A stretch of 39,446 nt of DNA from contig DIDI01000017.1 in NCBI GenBank assembly GCA_002418055.1, forward strand, positions 7,055 to 46,500, in the 5' to 3' direction. Both the position numbers and the translations under genes were made by a program. Shown here piece by piece: positions 1 to 7,977 of this stretch (its first letter is position 1; each line of letters begins with the position of its first letter). The notes under the pieces are model-generated. The model made no database searches and was not told the DNA's origin. It worked only from the letters and a program-made list of their open reading frames with translations. Origin of the DNA: Lactobacillus sp. UBA5804. Lineage in GTDB: Bacteria > Bacillota > Bacilli > Lactobacillales > Lactobacillaceae.

Positions 1-944
1 TTGCTATTGTGGGAACGACTAGAAATCCCATAAAGCGCAATGGCTAAGGGGGTTCCTGCATGCTTGGCAATGCAAGGATTTCTGATAATCGCCGAATTGA
101 ACTTAAAGCTGCGTGAAACGTAAAAAGGGTAGTTGGTATAACTGCGATATTGTGCCAAGGTTAGTGGGGTAAAGACAACACGCCCTTCATCAAAATCAGC
201 CGAAGTAACATTTTGCTCAGCATTAATAATGTTGAGATTTTCCATTAATGATAGAGCACGTCTGGTTCGTGGCCGATTAAGATTAACTTGATTTTTGGCT
301 GTAAAGAGGCTGGTATGGTAACTTGCCAATGCTAACTTCCAGTCATAGCGGGCGGTGATACCGTAAATTTGGTGGGACGGTCTGGTAATTTTATTGATGA
401 TTTTTTGGAATTGGCTTGGGGTCCAGTTCGCACCTGGTAAGCGCAGACCACGTTGCTTCAATAAATCAAGATTGACCAGCATAAAGGTGGGATTCTGCTC
501 ATATGGTAGCGCATACTGCTTCCCATGATATTGCCCCGCTGCTAAAGCCGCTGGATAAAAACGTGATTTCGTACGGCTCGCCGCTAGCCTAGTATTCAAT
601 GATTGCAGTGCGCCATCGGCGGCTAAGGCATTAAAGTCACTTTCCGGGACGAGATAAAGATCAGGCTCCTCACGAAAGAGTAGTTTATTAGCTAACCAAT
701 TGCCATAGTCACTTTTAGTAATACCGGATTCTACATGAACCGTGACATTGGGATGTGATTGTTTAAAGTGGCGTATTAAATAGTTCAGCATTTTATAGGA
801 GTTAGCACTAGGGACACCCCATGGACTGCCCGTGGATAATCCTAAAGTTAGCTCTTGTCTCTGCGGGCGCAAGCGCTGGTAGGTCAAAAAAGCTACCACT
901 AGCAAACCACTAAGTACCCAATAACCCCATTTTTTACGCTTCAT
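1..944 (-). CDS. Membrane-anchored family 1 extracellular sugar-binding protein, C-terminus cut by the window edge
   Basis: The frame is open from an ATG at 944 to the window edge, about 314 codons. An AGGAGA ribosome site lies about 7 bases upstream, inside the end of the response regulator gene, and the two genes overlap by 11 bases. The N-terminus (MKRKKWGYWVLSGLLVVAFL) is a basic, hydrophobic membrane anchor with no lipobox cysteine. The remainder resembles ABC-type sugar-binding proteins: a GLSTGSPWG-like first strand, an EPDLYLVPESDFN segment, a YALPYEQNP segment, and GTPLAIALYG near the edge. Because it is anchored and co-transcribed with a sensor kinase, and no ABC permease gene is visible, a sensory role is as likely as transport; genes beyond the edge could change that view. 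Family assignment is fairly sure, ligand unknown. Confidence 0.75.
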   Translation of the reverse strand, partial: MKRKKWGYWVLSGLLVVAFLTYQRLRPQRQELTLGLSTGSPWGVPSANSYKMLNYLIRHFKQSHPNVTVHVESGITKSDYGNWLANKLLFREEPDLYLVPESDFNALAADGALQSLNTRLAASRTKSRFYPAALAAGQYHGKQYALPYEQNPTFMLVNLDLLKQRGLRLPGANWTPSQFQKIINKITRPSHQIYGITARYDWKLALASYHTSLFTAKNQVNLNRPRTRRALSLMENLNIINAEQNVTSADFDEGRVVFTPLTLAQYRSYTNYPFYVSRSFKFNSAIIRNPCIAKHAGTPLAIALYGISSRSHNS

Positions 945-1617
945 CGGTATCTCCTAATTGCTGCGTAATGATTCCTTCTTGAACACTCCACAAAGCAAGC
1001 TGGGTACGATCACGCAGGTTGAGCTTGGCCAGAATTTGTGAGATATAATTTCTAACTGTTCCTTCAGAGAGAAATAATTTTTTGGCAATTTCTTTATTAG
1101 CGCGTCCCAAGCCAACTTGTTTAATAATTCGTAACTCGCCTTTGGAGAAGTGCCTAGCCGCTGTTTTATCAACTTCAATATTGTAGCTACTACGTGCCAT
1201 TTTTGAAAATAACTGGAACACTTTTTTAGCTATTTCAGGGTTAATCATGGCACCGCCTTGATTAACCGTTTCAATTGCCTGATAGAGTTCCTTATTGGAA
1301 ACGCCTTTTAGTAAGTAGCCTGAAGCGCCATATTTCAGGGCACTATAAATGAAGGTGTCATCATCAAATGTGGTTAAAATAATAACCTTGGCATGAGGAT
1401 ATTGCTGTTTAACATACTTGGTACAAACAGTGCCATCCATAATTGGCATTCGGACATCCATCAAGATAATATCAGGGCATTCAATCTGGCACTGTGCGAG
1501 TACTTCTTGACCATTTTTGGCAGTCGCAATGACTTTAAAATTAGGATTCACTTCGAGAATGATTTTTAGTGAGTCACGAATTAATTCTTGATCATCAGCG
1601 ACTAGAATTTTAATCAT
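934..1617 (-). CDS. NarL/FixJ-family response regulator
   Basis: 227 residues. The N-terminal receiver domain has the acidic pair in VADDQE, the phosphoacceptor Asp54 in LMDVRMP, the switch Thr in ILTTFDDD and the Lys in GYLLKG. The C-terminal LuxR-type helix-turn-helix (about residues 155-215) contains the ANKEIAKKLFLSEGTVRNYI recognition region. The start overlaps the end of the kinase gene by 4 bases (ATGA), which indicates translational coupling, and its own 3' end overlaps the next binding-protein gene. It is the cognate regulator of the kinase encoded just upstream. Likely targets (inference) are the divergent PTS promoter near 4800 and its own operon. Confidence 0.92.
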   Translation of the reverse strand: MIKILVADDQELIRDSLKIILEVNPNFKVIATAKNGQEVLAQCQIECPDIILMDVRMPIMDGTVCTKYVKQQYPHAKVIILTTFDDDTFIYSALKYGASGYLLKGVSNKELYQAIETVNQGGAMINPEIAKKVFQLFSKMARSSYNIEVDKTAARHFSKGELRIIKQVGLGRANKEIAKKLFLSEGTVRNYISQILAKLNLRDRTQLALWSVQEGIITQQLGDTDEA

Positions 1618-2924
1618 AGTAGGTCTCCTTTGGGAATAGTTAGCTTGACTTCAAAACCATGACTTCCATCAAAGCTTATTTTACCCCCAATAATGGCAAC
1701 TCGCTCTTTCATTTGTGTGAGACCGTAACCTAATCGAAACGAACTAGCGGAAAGACCGTCATTGTTGATGAGCAGCTGATAGTGCGTCTTATTTTCACTA
1801 AAGGTAATAGTCATCCTTTTGGCATGGCCGTGCCTGAGGGCGTTGGTAGCAGCTTCTTCAATCACGTGAAAGAGGACACTCTCAGTGGTTTTTTCAAAGT
1901 TAGGTTCCGCAATGCGATAGTTAAAAGTGATTTTCATCTGTGAAATTGCAGCATAGTCGCTGAGCATCTTATCTAAAGCTCCTTTGAAAGTCGATTTCTC
2001 TAGCGCTTCCGGCCGTAGCTGGGTGAGGGATTGGCGCACGTCAACAATACCGGTTTGTACTGCTTTAGCAACTTTTTGTAATTGCTGTTTGGCAGCAGCA
2101 GGGTTCAAATCAAGTAAGGCAATAGTGGCATTAACGCCAGCTGAAATGCCAGTTAATGCATGTCCAACCGTGTCATGCAAGTCCCGCGCAATCCGTTTTC
2201 GCTCGTGGTCTTTGGCAATGTGGGTTGATAAGGCAACATAATGCTCCAAGTCTTGGTTCGCTTGATCTGATTTAATGAGTGCCATCCGGATTTGATTCTC
2301 TTGCTTCATGAGAAAAATCGTGTATAGCATTAAGATGACGATGAAAGCTAACAAATTAAAGGTAGTTAGAAAATTTTGAACTAAAATAATGCTGGCTCTT
2401 GGCCTAGCGGGTAAATAGGCGATATAAGTGCTTAATTGCGGTGAGCTGATCAGGGTAGTCGAAACGGGTCCAGCCAGCGAGAGGGTTACTAAGATGGTCA
2501 GTAGCATTAATATCCAAGAATCTAGTTGCTGGAGGGCAGTCGTATGACGTTTAGCTAAAAAGTAATCTACAAAAAAGAGCAGAATCACGCCATTATAACT
2601 GAAACGTAAGGCGAGTAGTACTAGTAAAGTCAGGATAAATTCTAATAAAAGTAGCCGATTCGTTAGTGTTTGAGAAAAGTTAAAATGATGGCGAACAGTC
2701 ATGATTAGCATCAGCAGCAAGAATGCACTGCTTGCTTCAAAAAAAATCCGGTTTGGGTTTTCTGGCAACTGATTCAGGTGCGCAATGAAACTACTGCTGA
2801 GCTGATGGTCAACTAAATAATGACTGATAGCCCCAAATAAGGCTGCATTAAAAGTGACCACCACAAGATTAAACCATAATAAAATCCGCCTAAAAATGAC
2901 CAGTTTTTTAAAAGATACTGCCAT
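1614..2924 (-). CDS. Sensor histidine kinase, DesK/NarX-type (HisKA_3)
   Basis: 436 residues. The N-terminal 205 residues hold five to six hydrophobic segments (around 8-38, 62-78, 90-122, 136-152 and 178-206) with little extracytoplasmic sequence. A helical linker precedes the HisKA_3 dimerisation domain, whose phosphorylated His is His250 in RIARDLHDTVGH. The C-terminal HATPase_c domain has the N box in EEAATNALRHGHA and a late glycine motif around GYGLTQMKERV. With no sizeable sensor domain of its own, the kinase probably receives its signal from the anchored sugar-binding proteins encoded on either side. It overlaps the upstream binding-protein gene by 17 bases. Confidence 0.92.
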   Translation of the reverse strand: MAVSFKKLVIFRRILLWFNLVVVTFNAALFGAISHYLVDHQLSSSFIAHLNQLPENPNRIFFEASSAFLLLMLIMTVRHHFNFSQTLTNRLLLLEFILTLLVLLALRFSYNGVILLFFVDYFLAKRHTTALQQLDSWILMLLTILVTLSLAGPVSTTLISSPQLSTYIAYLPARPRASIILVQNFLTTFNLLAFIVILMLYTIFLMKQENQIRMALIKSDQANQDLEHYVALSTHIAKDHERKRIARDLHDTVGHALTGISAGVNATIALLDLNPAAAKQQLQKVAKAVQTGIVDVRQSLTQLRPEALEKSTFKGALDKMLSDYAAISQMKITFNYRIAEPNFEKTTESVLFHVIEEAATNALRHGHAKRMTITFSENKTHYQLLINNDGLSASSFRLGYGLTQMKERVAIIGGKISFDGSHGFEVKLTIPKGDLL

Positions 2925-3891
2925 AATGCCACCCTGAAATGTTGTAAAGATGTTGATTACGTTTCGTGATTAAGGTTACTGGAATAACGATGCGGCGTGG
3001 CACGGGCTTACCAGCTAATAGCCGATAAGCTGCAGTAATGGCTTGCTGCCCCAACTTTTGTGGGGCTTGTGCAGCTGTTGCAATGGCGTCGTGATTGGTT
3101 TTAATTAATTGTTTCATATTACTAGAGCCATCGACACTATAAACATCAACTTGTTGTGTCACGCTTTTAGCATCTAATGCAGCGAGCGCACCAACCGCAA
3201 TTTGATCATTAATAGCCATGATGGTATTAAATTTTAAACCATGAGTCAGTAGCCGCTTAACCAGTGGTAGCGTAACTTCAGCTTGTCCCCAAGTATTGAG
3301 GTGATTAATGATTTGGTAACGCCGAGGATGAGGAGCACGTCGCAACGTGGCTAAAAAACCTGTGATTCGATCCCGTGCGGATAAAGCACCGTAATGGTCA
3401 AGCAACAGAATTTTAGCACTTTGCCGCTGACGCAATAAGTGTTTGGCACAGAGCTCACCGGCGTGATAATTAGCTGAAATAATGGTGGTATCGGCTAGCT
3501 GCTTGTTTGCCAGTTGACTGTCGACCACGACCAGTTTAATCCCGGCGCGTTTTGCAGCCTGTAAAGCTTGCAACAATTGCTTATTTTGCCCATCTACGGG
3601 GTTCAGGATAATAACGCGCACACCGCTGTGCATGAATGCGTGAATTTGTTCGATTTGGCGATTAACATCCAATCCAGGATCTCGGTTACTCAATAAATCG
3701 CCTTTTTGTTCAACTTGCTTAGCAATTTCATCATTAATAACTTGGTAAAAGGGATTATTCATTGTCATATAGCTACTCCCAATCTTTAATTGGGGATGCT
3801 GACTAGCTCCGCTGGCGAGCCAAGCGAAGAGACTGATGATAATCCCAGCTACAGTAAGTTCTCGCAAAATTGCTTTTAAGGCCTTACGCAT
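2908..3891 (-). CDS. Membrane-anchored RbsB-like sugar-binding protein (Peripla_BP_4), probable sensor partner
   Basis: About 327 residues from the ATG at 3891, which overlaps the end of the HAD gene by 8 bases; a start at 3924 is also open but has no ribosome site. The N-terminus (MRKALKAILRELTVAGIIIS) is a signal anchor without a lipobox Cys. The body follows the ribose/galactose-binding fold: IGSSYMTMNNPFYQ, VIILNPVDG, VVVDSQL, an AGELCAKHLL segment, IMAINDQIAVGAL and VYSVDGSSNMKQLI. Its place between a sugar phosphatase and a histidine kinase suggests a ligand-sensing accessory subunit, as known for XylFII-LytS-type three-component systems, and not an ABC transporter subunit. The ligand cannot be read from the sequence. 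Confidence 0.85.
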   Translation of the reverse strand: MRKALKAILRELTVAGIIISLFAWLASGASQHPQLKIGSSYMTMNNPFYQVINDEIAKQVEQKGDLLSNRDPGLDVNRQIEQIHAFMHSGVRVIILNPVDGQNKQLLQALQAAKRAGIKLVVVDSQLANKQLADTTIISANYHAGELCAKHLLRQRQSAKILLLDHYGALSARDRITGFLATLRRAPHPRRYQIINHLNTWGQAEVTLPLVKRLLTHGLKFNTIMAINDQIAVGALAALDAKSVTQQVDVYSVDGSSNMKQLIKTNHDAIATAAQAPQKLGQQAITAAYRLLAGKPVPRRIVIPVTLITKRNQHLYNISGWHYGSIF

Positions 3892-4687
3892 AATGCTTGG
3901 CCAGGGCACAATAAATCCCGTCATGATTATGATCGCGAGTGATGTGCTTGAACTTGGCTTTCAAGTCGCTGGGTGCATTGCCCATCAAATAGCTGTGAGT
4001 GACAGTCGCTAGGAGCGTTTCATCATTATAATTATCACCAAAAGCCCAGGTATTGGCTGAACTGACATGATAGTGTGCACTTAACAAAGGGACGACAGCG
4101 CTTTTGCTTACGCCTTGAGGGATAATTTCTAACAAGTGCGGTGCACTATTAACATAGTCCAAGGATGGTAGTAGCGTGCTGAGCATTTTTTTCAGGCGAA
4201 TAAGCCTTGCTGGGGGTCCAATTAATAGAATCTTGTGAACACGGTTAAGTGGCTCGTGCGCGAGCTTAGCTAAACTGATGGGCACTGCAGAACTAGCGAC
4301 AATGGCTTCTTCTTGTTTGATGGCAGCTGTTTTGGGCTGTAAACAATACCAGCGATTGAAGGCGTATAGATTCCAGCTTACTGTGCTACCGCACTTGCTA
4401 GTAACAGTAGCTAGTAGCTGCTGTACAAGCGTAAAAGGCATGGTAATTGATTGTAACAATTGTCCTTTATGATCATAGATTAGCCCTCCGTTAAACGCAC
4501 CAAATGCATAACTAGTCGTAATTTTTCGGGCTACTGTTGCAATACCAGCGGGATTACGCGCTGAAACGGGGACAAATAAGTTACCTTGAGCAATCCAATT
4601 TTGAATCGCTAACTTTGTTAAAGGCGTCACTTGATGATTTGAGTTGATCAGGGTACCATCAATGTCGGTAAATAAGATCTTTTTCAT
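3884..4687 (-). CDS. HAD superfamily (Cof-type) sugar-phosphatase-like hydrolase
   Basis: 267 residues, the usual Cof/YidA length. All HAD motifs are present: the nucleophile motif TDIDGTL at the N-terminus, Ser in VPVSARN, Lys in GVSKSAVV, and GDNYNDETLL as the metal-binding motif IV. The C2-type cap lies in the middle. It is the first gene of the minus-strand sensor operon. A purine-rich AAGGAAG lies about 18 bases from the ATG, farther than usual. It probably dephosphorylates a sugar phosphate linked to the divergent PTS substrate (inference). Confidence 0.88.
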   Translation of the reverse strand: MKKILFTDIDGTLINSNHQVTPLTKLAIQNWIAQGNLFVPVSARNPAGIATVARKITTSYAFGAFNGGLIYDHKGQLLQSITMPFTLVQQLLATVTSKCGSTVSWNLYAFNRWYCLQPKTAAIKQEEAIVASSAVPISLAKLAHEPLNRVHKILLIGPPARLIRLKKMLSTLLPSLDYVNSAPHLLEIIPQGVSKSAVVPLLSAHYHVSSANTWAFGDNYNDETLLATVTHSYLMGNAPSDLKAKFKHITRDHNHDGIYCALAKHYA

Positions 4688-4747
4688 TTTTTATGAAATC
4701 GCTACTTCCTTCTATTCAAGATAATGTATGCGGTTTAGACCACTTAT

Positions 4748-4777
4748 ATAGTAACAGACTAAGAACTAGTTTAACAA
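4748..4777 (-). promoter_or_regulatory. Putative sigma-A promoter of the HAD/sensor operon
   Basis: Read on the minus strand, TTGTTA (4772-4777) and TACTAT (4748-4753) are separated by 18 bases and lie about 60 bases upstream of the HAD start codon. This is a sequence match only. Confidence 0.5.
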
Positions 4778-4787
4778 CGTTTTAATT

Positions 4788-4801
4788 ATGACAAATGTCA
4801 T
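4788..4801. promoter_or_regulatory. Inverted repeat, candidate operator between the sensor operon and the PTS operon
   Basis: ATGACA-AA-TGTCAT is a 6-base inverted repeat in the divergent intergenic region. A partial second copy (TGACATTTAGCA) starts at 4821, 32 bases after the equivalent position of the first, about three helical turns. This arrangement suits a dimeric NarL-type regulator, but binding is only inferred. Confidence 0.4.
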
Positions 4802-4892
4802 TAAAATAAACAAGAAGTTGTGACATTTAGCACTTATGTAAGCGCACCCAAATGACTGATAATTATGGTGTGAGTTGAGAGGAGTATTCGCA

Positions 4893-5330
4893 ATGAAATA
4901 TCTAGTACTAGTAAGCCATGGTGGCTTAGCTGCCGGATTAAAAACGTCATTAGGAATGTTCGCAGGTGATGCGATTGAGCGGGTTGAAGCGCTAGGACTA
5001 AAGCCAGGTGAGGCAGTTGGTGATTTCAAAACCAGAATCCAAACTTGGTTCGATGCGAAAAGCTTTAAGCCGGATGATCAGTTTGTGGTCATGGCTGACA
5101 TCGTCGGTGGTAGTCCTTTAACTACCTTCACTAGTATCTTGCAGGAGAACGGATACTTGGCGACAGCTTTGATTTTTGGTGGGACCAATTTGACCATGGC
5201 CTTAACGGCGCTCGTTTCAATGGATGCTATGGATAATGAGACACTGAGCCAGAGTATCTTAAGCGAGGGCAGTAGTGCCTTGCAACGGTTTCAATTGACA
5301 ACTCAAGCAGACGACGATGACAATATTTAA
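4893..5330 (+). CDS. PTS mannose-family EIIA component
   Basis: 145 residues from the ATG at 4893, chosen because AGAGGAG lies 7-8 bases upstream; an in-frame TTG at 4875 lies before that ribosome site. The EIIA-man fold is clear, with the phosphorylated His9 in LVLVSHGGLAAGL and the typical ADIVGGSPLTT segment near residue 70. It accepts phosphate from HPr and passes it to EIIB, which is encoded here as a separate protein. First gene of a five-gene plus-strand operon divergent from the sensor operon. Confidence 0.93.
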   Translation: MKYLVLVSHGGLAAGLKTSLGMFAGDAIERVEALGLKPGEAVGDFKTRIQTWFDAKSFKPDDQFVVMADIVGGSPLTTFTSILQENGYLATALIFGGTNLTMALTALVSMDAMDNETLSQSILSEGSSALQRFQLTTQADDDDNI

Positions 5331-5351
5331 ACATTCAAAGGAGGGGTTAAA

Positions 5352-5855
5352 ATGTCAGTTTCATTTGTCAGAATTGATGATCGGATGATTCATGGTCAAA
5401 CGGTAACTCGTTGGGCTAAGGAATTACCATGTGATGGAATTATTGCCGTTAATGATTTAGCTGCAAGTAATCCAGTCTTGAAGCAGGCTTATATTTCAGC
5501 AGCTGAAAGCCAAGGCAAAAAGGGGTTTGTTTGGACGCTTGATCATTTTAAGAGTGTTGCTAACAAGGTGCTAGCATCAAGTACCCGCTACTTTTTAATT
5601 ACCAAGACACCACAAGATATGAAGCACTTGTTAATTGATTTTAAGTTTGTACCTAGTGATGTTAAGCAAATTGTCGTTGGCCCTGGTAATGATCGGCCGG
5701 AGACAATCAAACTTGGTAATAATCAGTCCTTTACCCCTGAAGAAGGGGCCTGCTTCGAAGCATTGACACAGGCTGGCTATACCGTTAAGTTCCAATTATT
5801 ACCAGATGTTGAGATTGGAACTTGGGATAAATTTAGGGATAAATTTAATTTATAG
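5352..5855 (+). CDS. PTS mannose/fructose/sorbose-family EIIB component
   Basis: 167 residues, preceded by AAAGGAGGGG. PTS_IIB_man signature with the phosphorylated His14 in RIDDRMIHGQTVTRW. The C-terminus (PDVEIGTWDKF) is also family-typical. Cytoplasmic; it takes phosphate from EIIA and transfers it to the sugar bound by EIIC/EIID. Substrate specificity within the family (mannose, fructose, sorbose, amino sugars) cannot be decided from this protein. Confidence 0.94.
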   Translation: MSVSFVRIDDRMIHGQTVTRWAKELPCDGIIAVNDLAASNPVLKQAYISAAESQGKKGFVWTLDHFKSVANKVLASSTRYFLITKTPQDMKHLLIDFKFVPSDVKQIVVGPGNDRPETIKLGNNQSFTPEEGACFEALTQAGYTVKFQLLPDVEIGTWDKFRDKFNL

Positions 5856-5875
5856 GAATTTGGAGGAAAGTAACA

Positions 5876-6733
5876 ATGACGATTAGTTGGCTTCAAGCCA
5901 TCATTTTAGGTATTTTTGCCAGTTTGTCATCAATGCCTGGGATGGGTGGCTCTTCAATTGGTAATTACACGTTAGGTCGACCACTAGTAGGTGGTTTGGT
6001 TTGTGGGCTGGTCCTTGGTAATGTGCAGTTAGGGATTGCCTGTGGGGTAGCGATGCAATTGGTTTACATTGCGTTAGTCACTCCTGGTGGGACAGTTTCA
6101 GCCGATGTACGGGCAGTTTCTTATATTGGGATTCCGCTAGCAATGGTAGCCGTTCAGTCACAACATTTAATGGCAACAGGTGTCGATGCAGCTAATTTAG
6201 CTAAGTCGATGGGGACTTTGGTTGGTACGGTTGGTACGGTACTTTTCTACGGAACAGCAACGATGAACCTGATTTGGCAACATATGGGTTGGAAATATGT
6301 TGATCAAGGTAAGTTCCACAAGTTATATATGGTTGACTGGGGTCTTCCTTGGATTTCACACTTACTCTTTTCATTTTTGCCAACTTTGATTATGACTAAG
6401 CTTGGTGCGAGTGCCGTTGTGGCCTTGCGGAACGCTTTACCAATGGATGGTATTCCAATGAAGACACTCTTTACGGTAGGTTCAATGCTACCATGTGTCG
6501 GGATTGCCATTTTATTACGGCAAATTGTAAATAAGCCAATTGACTTTATTCCATTTTTGGTTGGTTTTACTTTAGCTGCTTCATTGAAGTTGAACCTGGT
6601 TTCAGTTGCGGTAGTTTCATTAATTTTTGCCTTATTAACTTATCAATTGGAAATGGCACGTAGTAGTCATTCTGGTGGCCCGGCTAGTCCAGCTGCCGAG
6701 AGTAATGATGCGAGTGACGAGGAGGATATCTAA
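5876..6733 (+). CDS. PTS mannose-family EIIC component
   Basis: 285 residues with about eight hydrophobic segments. ManY-type features include the early GMGGSSIGNYTLGRPLVGGL segment and the long YIALVTPGGTVSADVRAVSY motif. The C-terminus is a hydrophilic, acidic tail (about 25 residues ending DASDEEDI). Ribosome site TTGGAGG. It forms the transmembrane sugar pathway with EIID, whose gene starts 2 bases after this stop codon and whose ribosome site lies inside this gene's last codons. Confidence 0.94.
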   Translation: MTISWLQAIILGIFASLSSMPGMGGSSIGNYTLGRPLVGGLVCGLVLGNVQLGIACGVAMQLVYIALVTPGGTVSADVRAVSYIGIPLAMVAVQSQHLMATGVDAANLAKSMGTLVGTVGTVLFYGTATMNLIWQHMGWKYVDQGKFHKLYMVDWGLPWISHLLFSFLPTLIMTKLGASAVVALRNALPMDGIPMKTLFTVGSMLPCVGIAILLRQIVNKPIDFIPFLVGFTLAASLKLNLVSVAVVSLIFALLTYQLEMARSSHSGGPASPAAESNDASDEEDI

Positions 6734-6735
6734 CG

Positions 6736-7575
6736 ATGGCAGATGAAAGAAAGAAAATTAGCAAAAAGACTTTAACCAAAGCTTTTCATCATTGGTATTA
6801 CGGCCATTTGACTTGCTTCTCACAAGAACATATGCAGACGTTTGGTTATTTAACGTCAATGCTACCAATTGTGGAAGAATTGTATGATAAGCCTGAAGAT
6901 CAAAAAGAAGCTATGACCACTTACAAAGCCTTCTTCAATACTGAACCACAATTAGGATCTGTTATTGTTGGGGTGACTGCTGGGCTAGAAGAAGCTAAAG
7001 CTAATGGTGATGGAGTTGATGGTGAGACAATTAATGGCATGCGCGCAGGGCTGATGGGCCCAATCGCCGGCATTGGGGACTCTCTAATTGTTGGTACCTT
7101 AATTCCAATTTTATTAGGGATTGCGCTAGGAATGTCAACTGGTGGTTCGCCAGTTGGTGCAATTTTCTACATTGTCGTGTGGAACCTCATTGCTTACTTT
7201 GGGATGCACTTCCTCTTCTTTAGAGGTTACCAAATGGGTGACAGAGCTGTTGAATTCTTAGTCGGTAAACAAGGTAGTGCGATTAGAAAAGCTATCGGTG
7301 TTGTTGGTGCGATGGTTGTTGGTGGTGTTGCTGCCACTTGGGTTAATGTTAAGACTGCTTTTGCCTTAAAGAATGCAGCTGGGAAAACTTTCTTGAGCTT
7401 ACAAACGCAACTTGACAATATTTATCCTGGCCTGCTGACTGTAGCCTTCATCTTCCTTTGCTGGTGGTTAATGTCCAAAAAGAAGATTTCAGCGGTTAAT
7501 ACCATGTTATTATTAGTGGTAATCGCCTTTGTTGGGGTACTAGTTGGCTTCTTCAACCCAGGATTAACCTACTAA
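6736..7575 (+). CDS. PTS mannose-family EIID component
   Basis: 279 residues, ManZ type. The N-terminal HLTCFSQEHMQTFGYLTSML motif and the GIGDSLIVGTLIPILLGIAL membrane segment are diagnostic of EIID. Several hydrophobic stretches follow in the C-terminal half. GAGGAGG, 12 bases before the ATG, lies within the EIIC coding sequence, so translation is coupled. With the preceding genes it makes a complete mannose-family enzyme II. Confidence 0.94.
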   Translation: MADERKKISKKTLTKAFHHWYYGHLTCFSQEHMQTFGYLTSMLPIVEELYDKPEDQKEAMTTYKAFFNTEPQLGSVIVGVTAGLEEAKANGDGVDGETINGMRAGLMGPIAGIGDSLIVGTLIPILLGIALGMSTGGSPVGAIFYIVVWNLIAYFGMHFLFFRGYQMGDRAVEFLVGKQGSAIRKAIGVVGAMVVGGVAATWVNVKTAFALKNAAGKTFLSLQTQLDNIYPGLLTVAFIFLCWWLMSKKKISAVNTMLLLVVIAFVGVLVGFFNPGLTY

Positions 7576-7613
7576 AGGACGTTACTAAAACGCAATCAGT
7601 GAGGAGTAGTTAA

Positions 7614-7913
7614 ATGACTCAACAAGAATTAACCACCAAGTATGAAAATGAGGTTGCTTATCAAAAGCATATGATTCGTAATCTAGGCTACTGGTTTGAG
7701 CTCTTCTTATTGATTGTTGGGATTGGTGTGGTGCTAACTTACTTTGCCTATCAGAAGATGACTTGGCTGTTCGTGATTGGCATTGTGCTAGCAACCGTTG
7801 GCGTTTGTGGTATGTGGCTTTTCGGCTACGCTGCTTGGCGTGGGACTAAAAATGTTCAGTTAGTCATTGCTGATTATGAGCGTAAAAAAGCCAAAACGAC
7901 GGCTCGTAAGTAA
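7614..7913 (+). CDS. Small two-helix membrane protein, last gene of the PTS operon
   Basis: 99 residues, preceded by GAGGAG. A charged N-terminus (about 30 residues) is followed by two hydrophobic helices (about 33-55 and 60-82) and a basic, Lys/Arg-rich tail. It is not the DUF956 protein (ManO) often found after mannose PTS genes, because it is an integral membrane protein. No family recognised. It lies 38 bases after the EIID gene and before a strong terminator, so it is probably co-transcribed. A role as PTS accessory or modulator is only an inference from position. Confidence 0.75.
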   Translation: MTQQELTTKYENEVAYQKHMIRNLGYWFELFLLIVGIGVVLTYFAYQKMTWLFVIGIVLATVGVCGMWLFGYAAWRGTKNVQLVIADYERKKAKTTARK

Positions 7914-7926
7914 CCAGTTGAATATT

Positions 7927-7966
7927 AAAAAGCCTGACTTTTGCAATTGCAAAAGTCAGGCTTTTA
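7927..7966. terminator. Bidirectional terminator between the PTS operon and oppA
   Basis: A nearly perfect palindrome (AAAAGCCTGACTTTTGCA and its complement, almost no loop) has A/T tracts on both sides. It serves the plus-strand PTS operon and the convergent minus-strand oppA-like gene. Confidence 0.9.
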
Positions 7967-7977
7967 TTTAGCATTAA

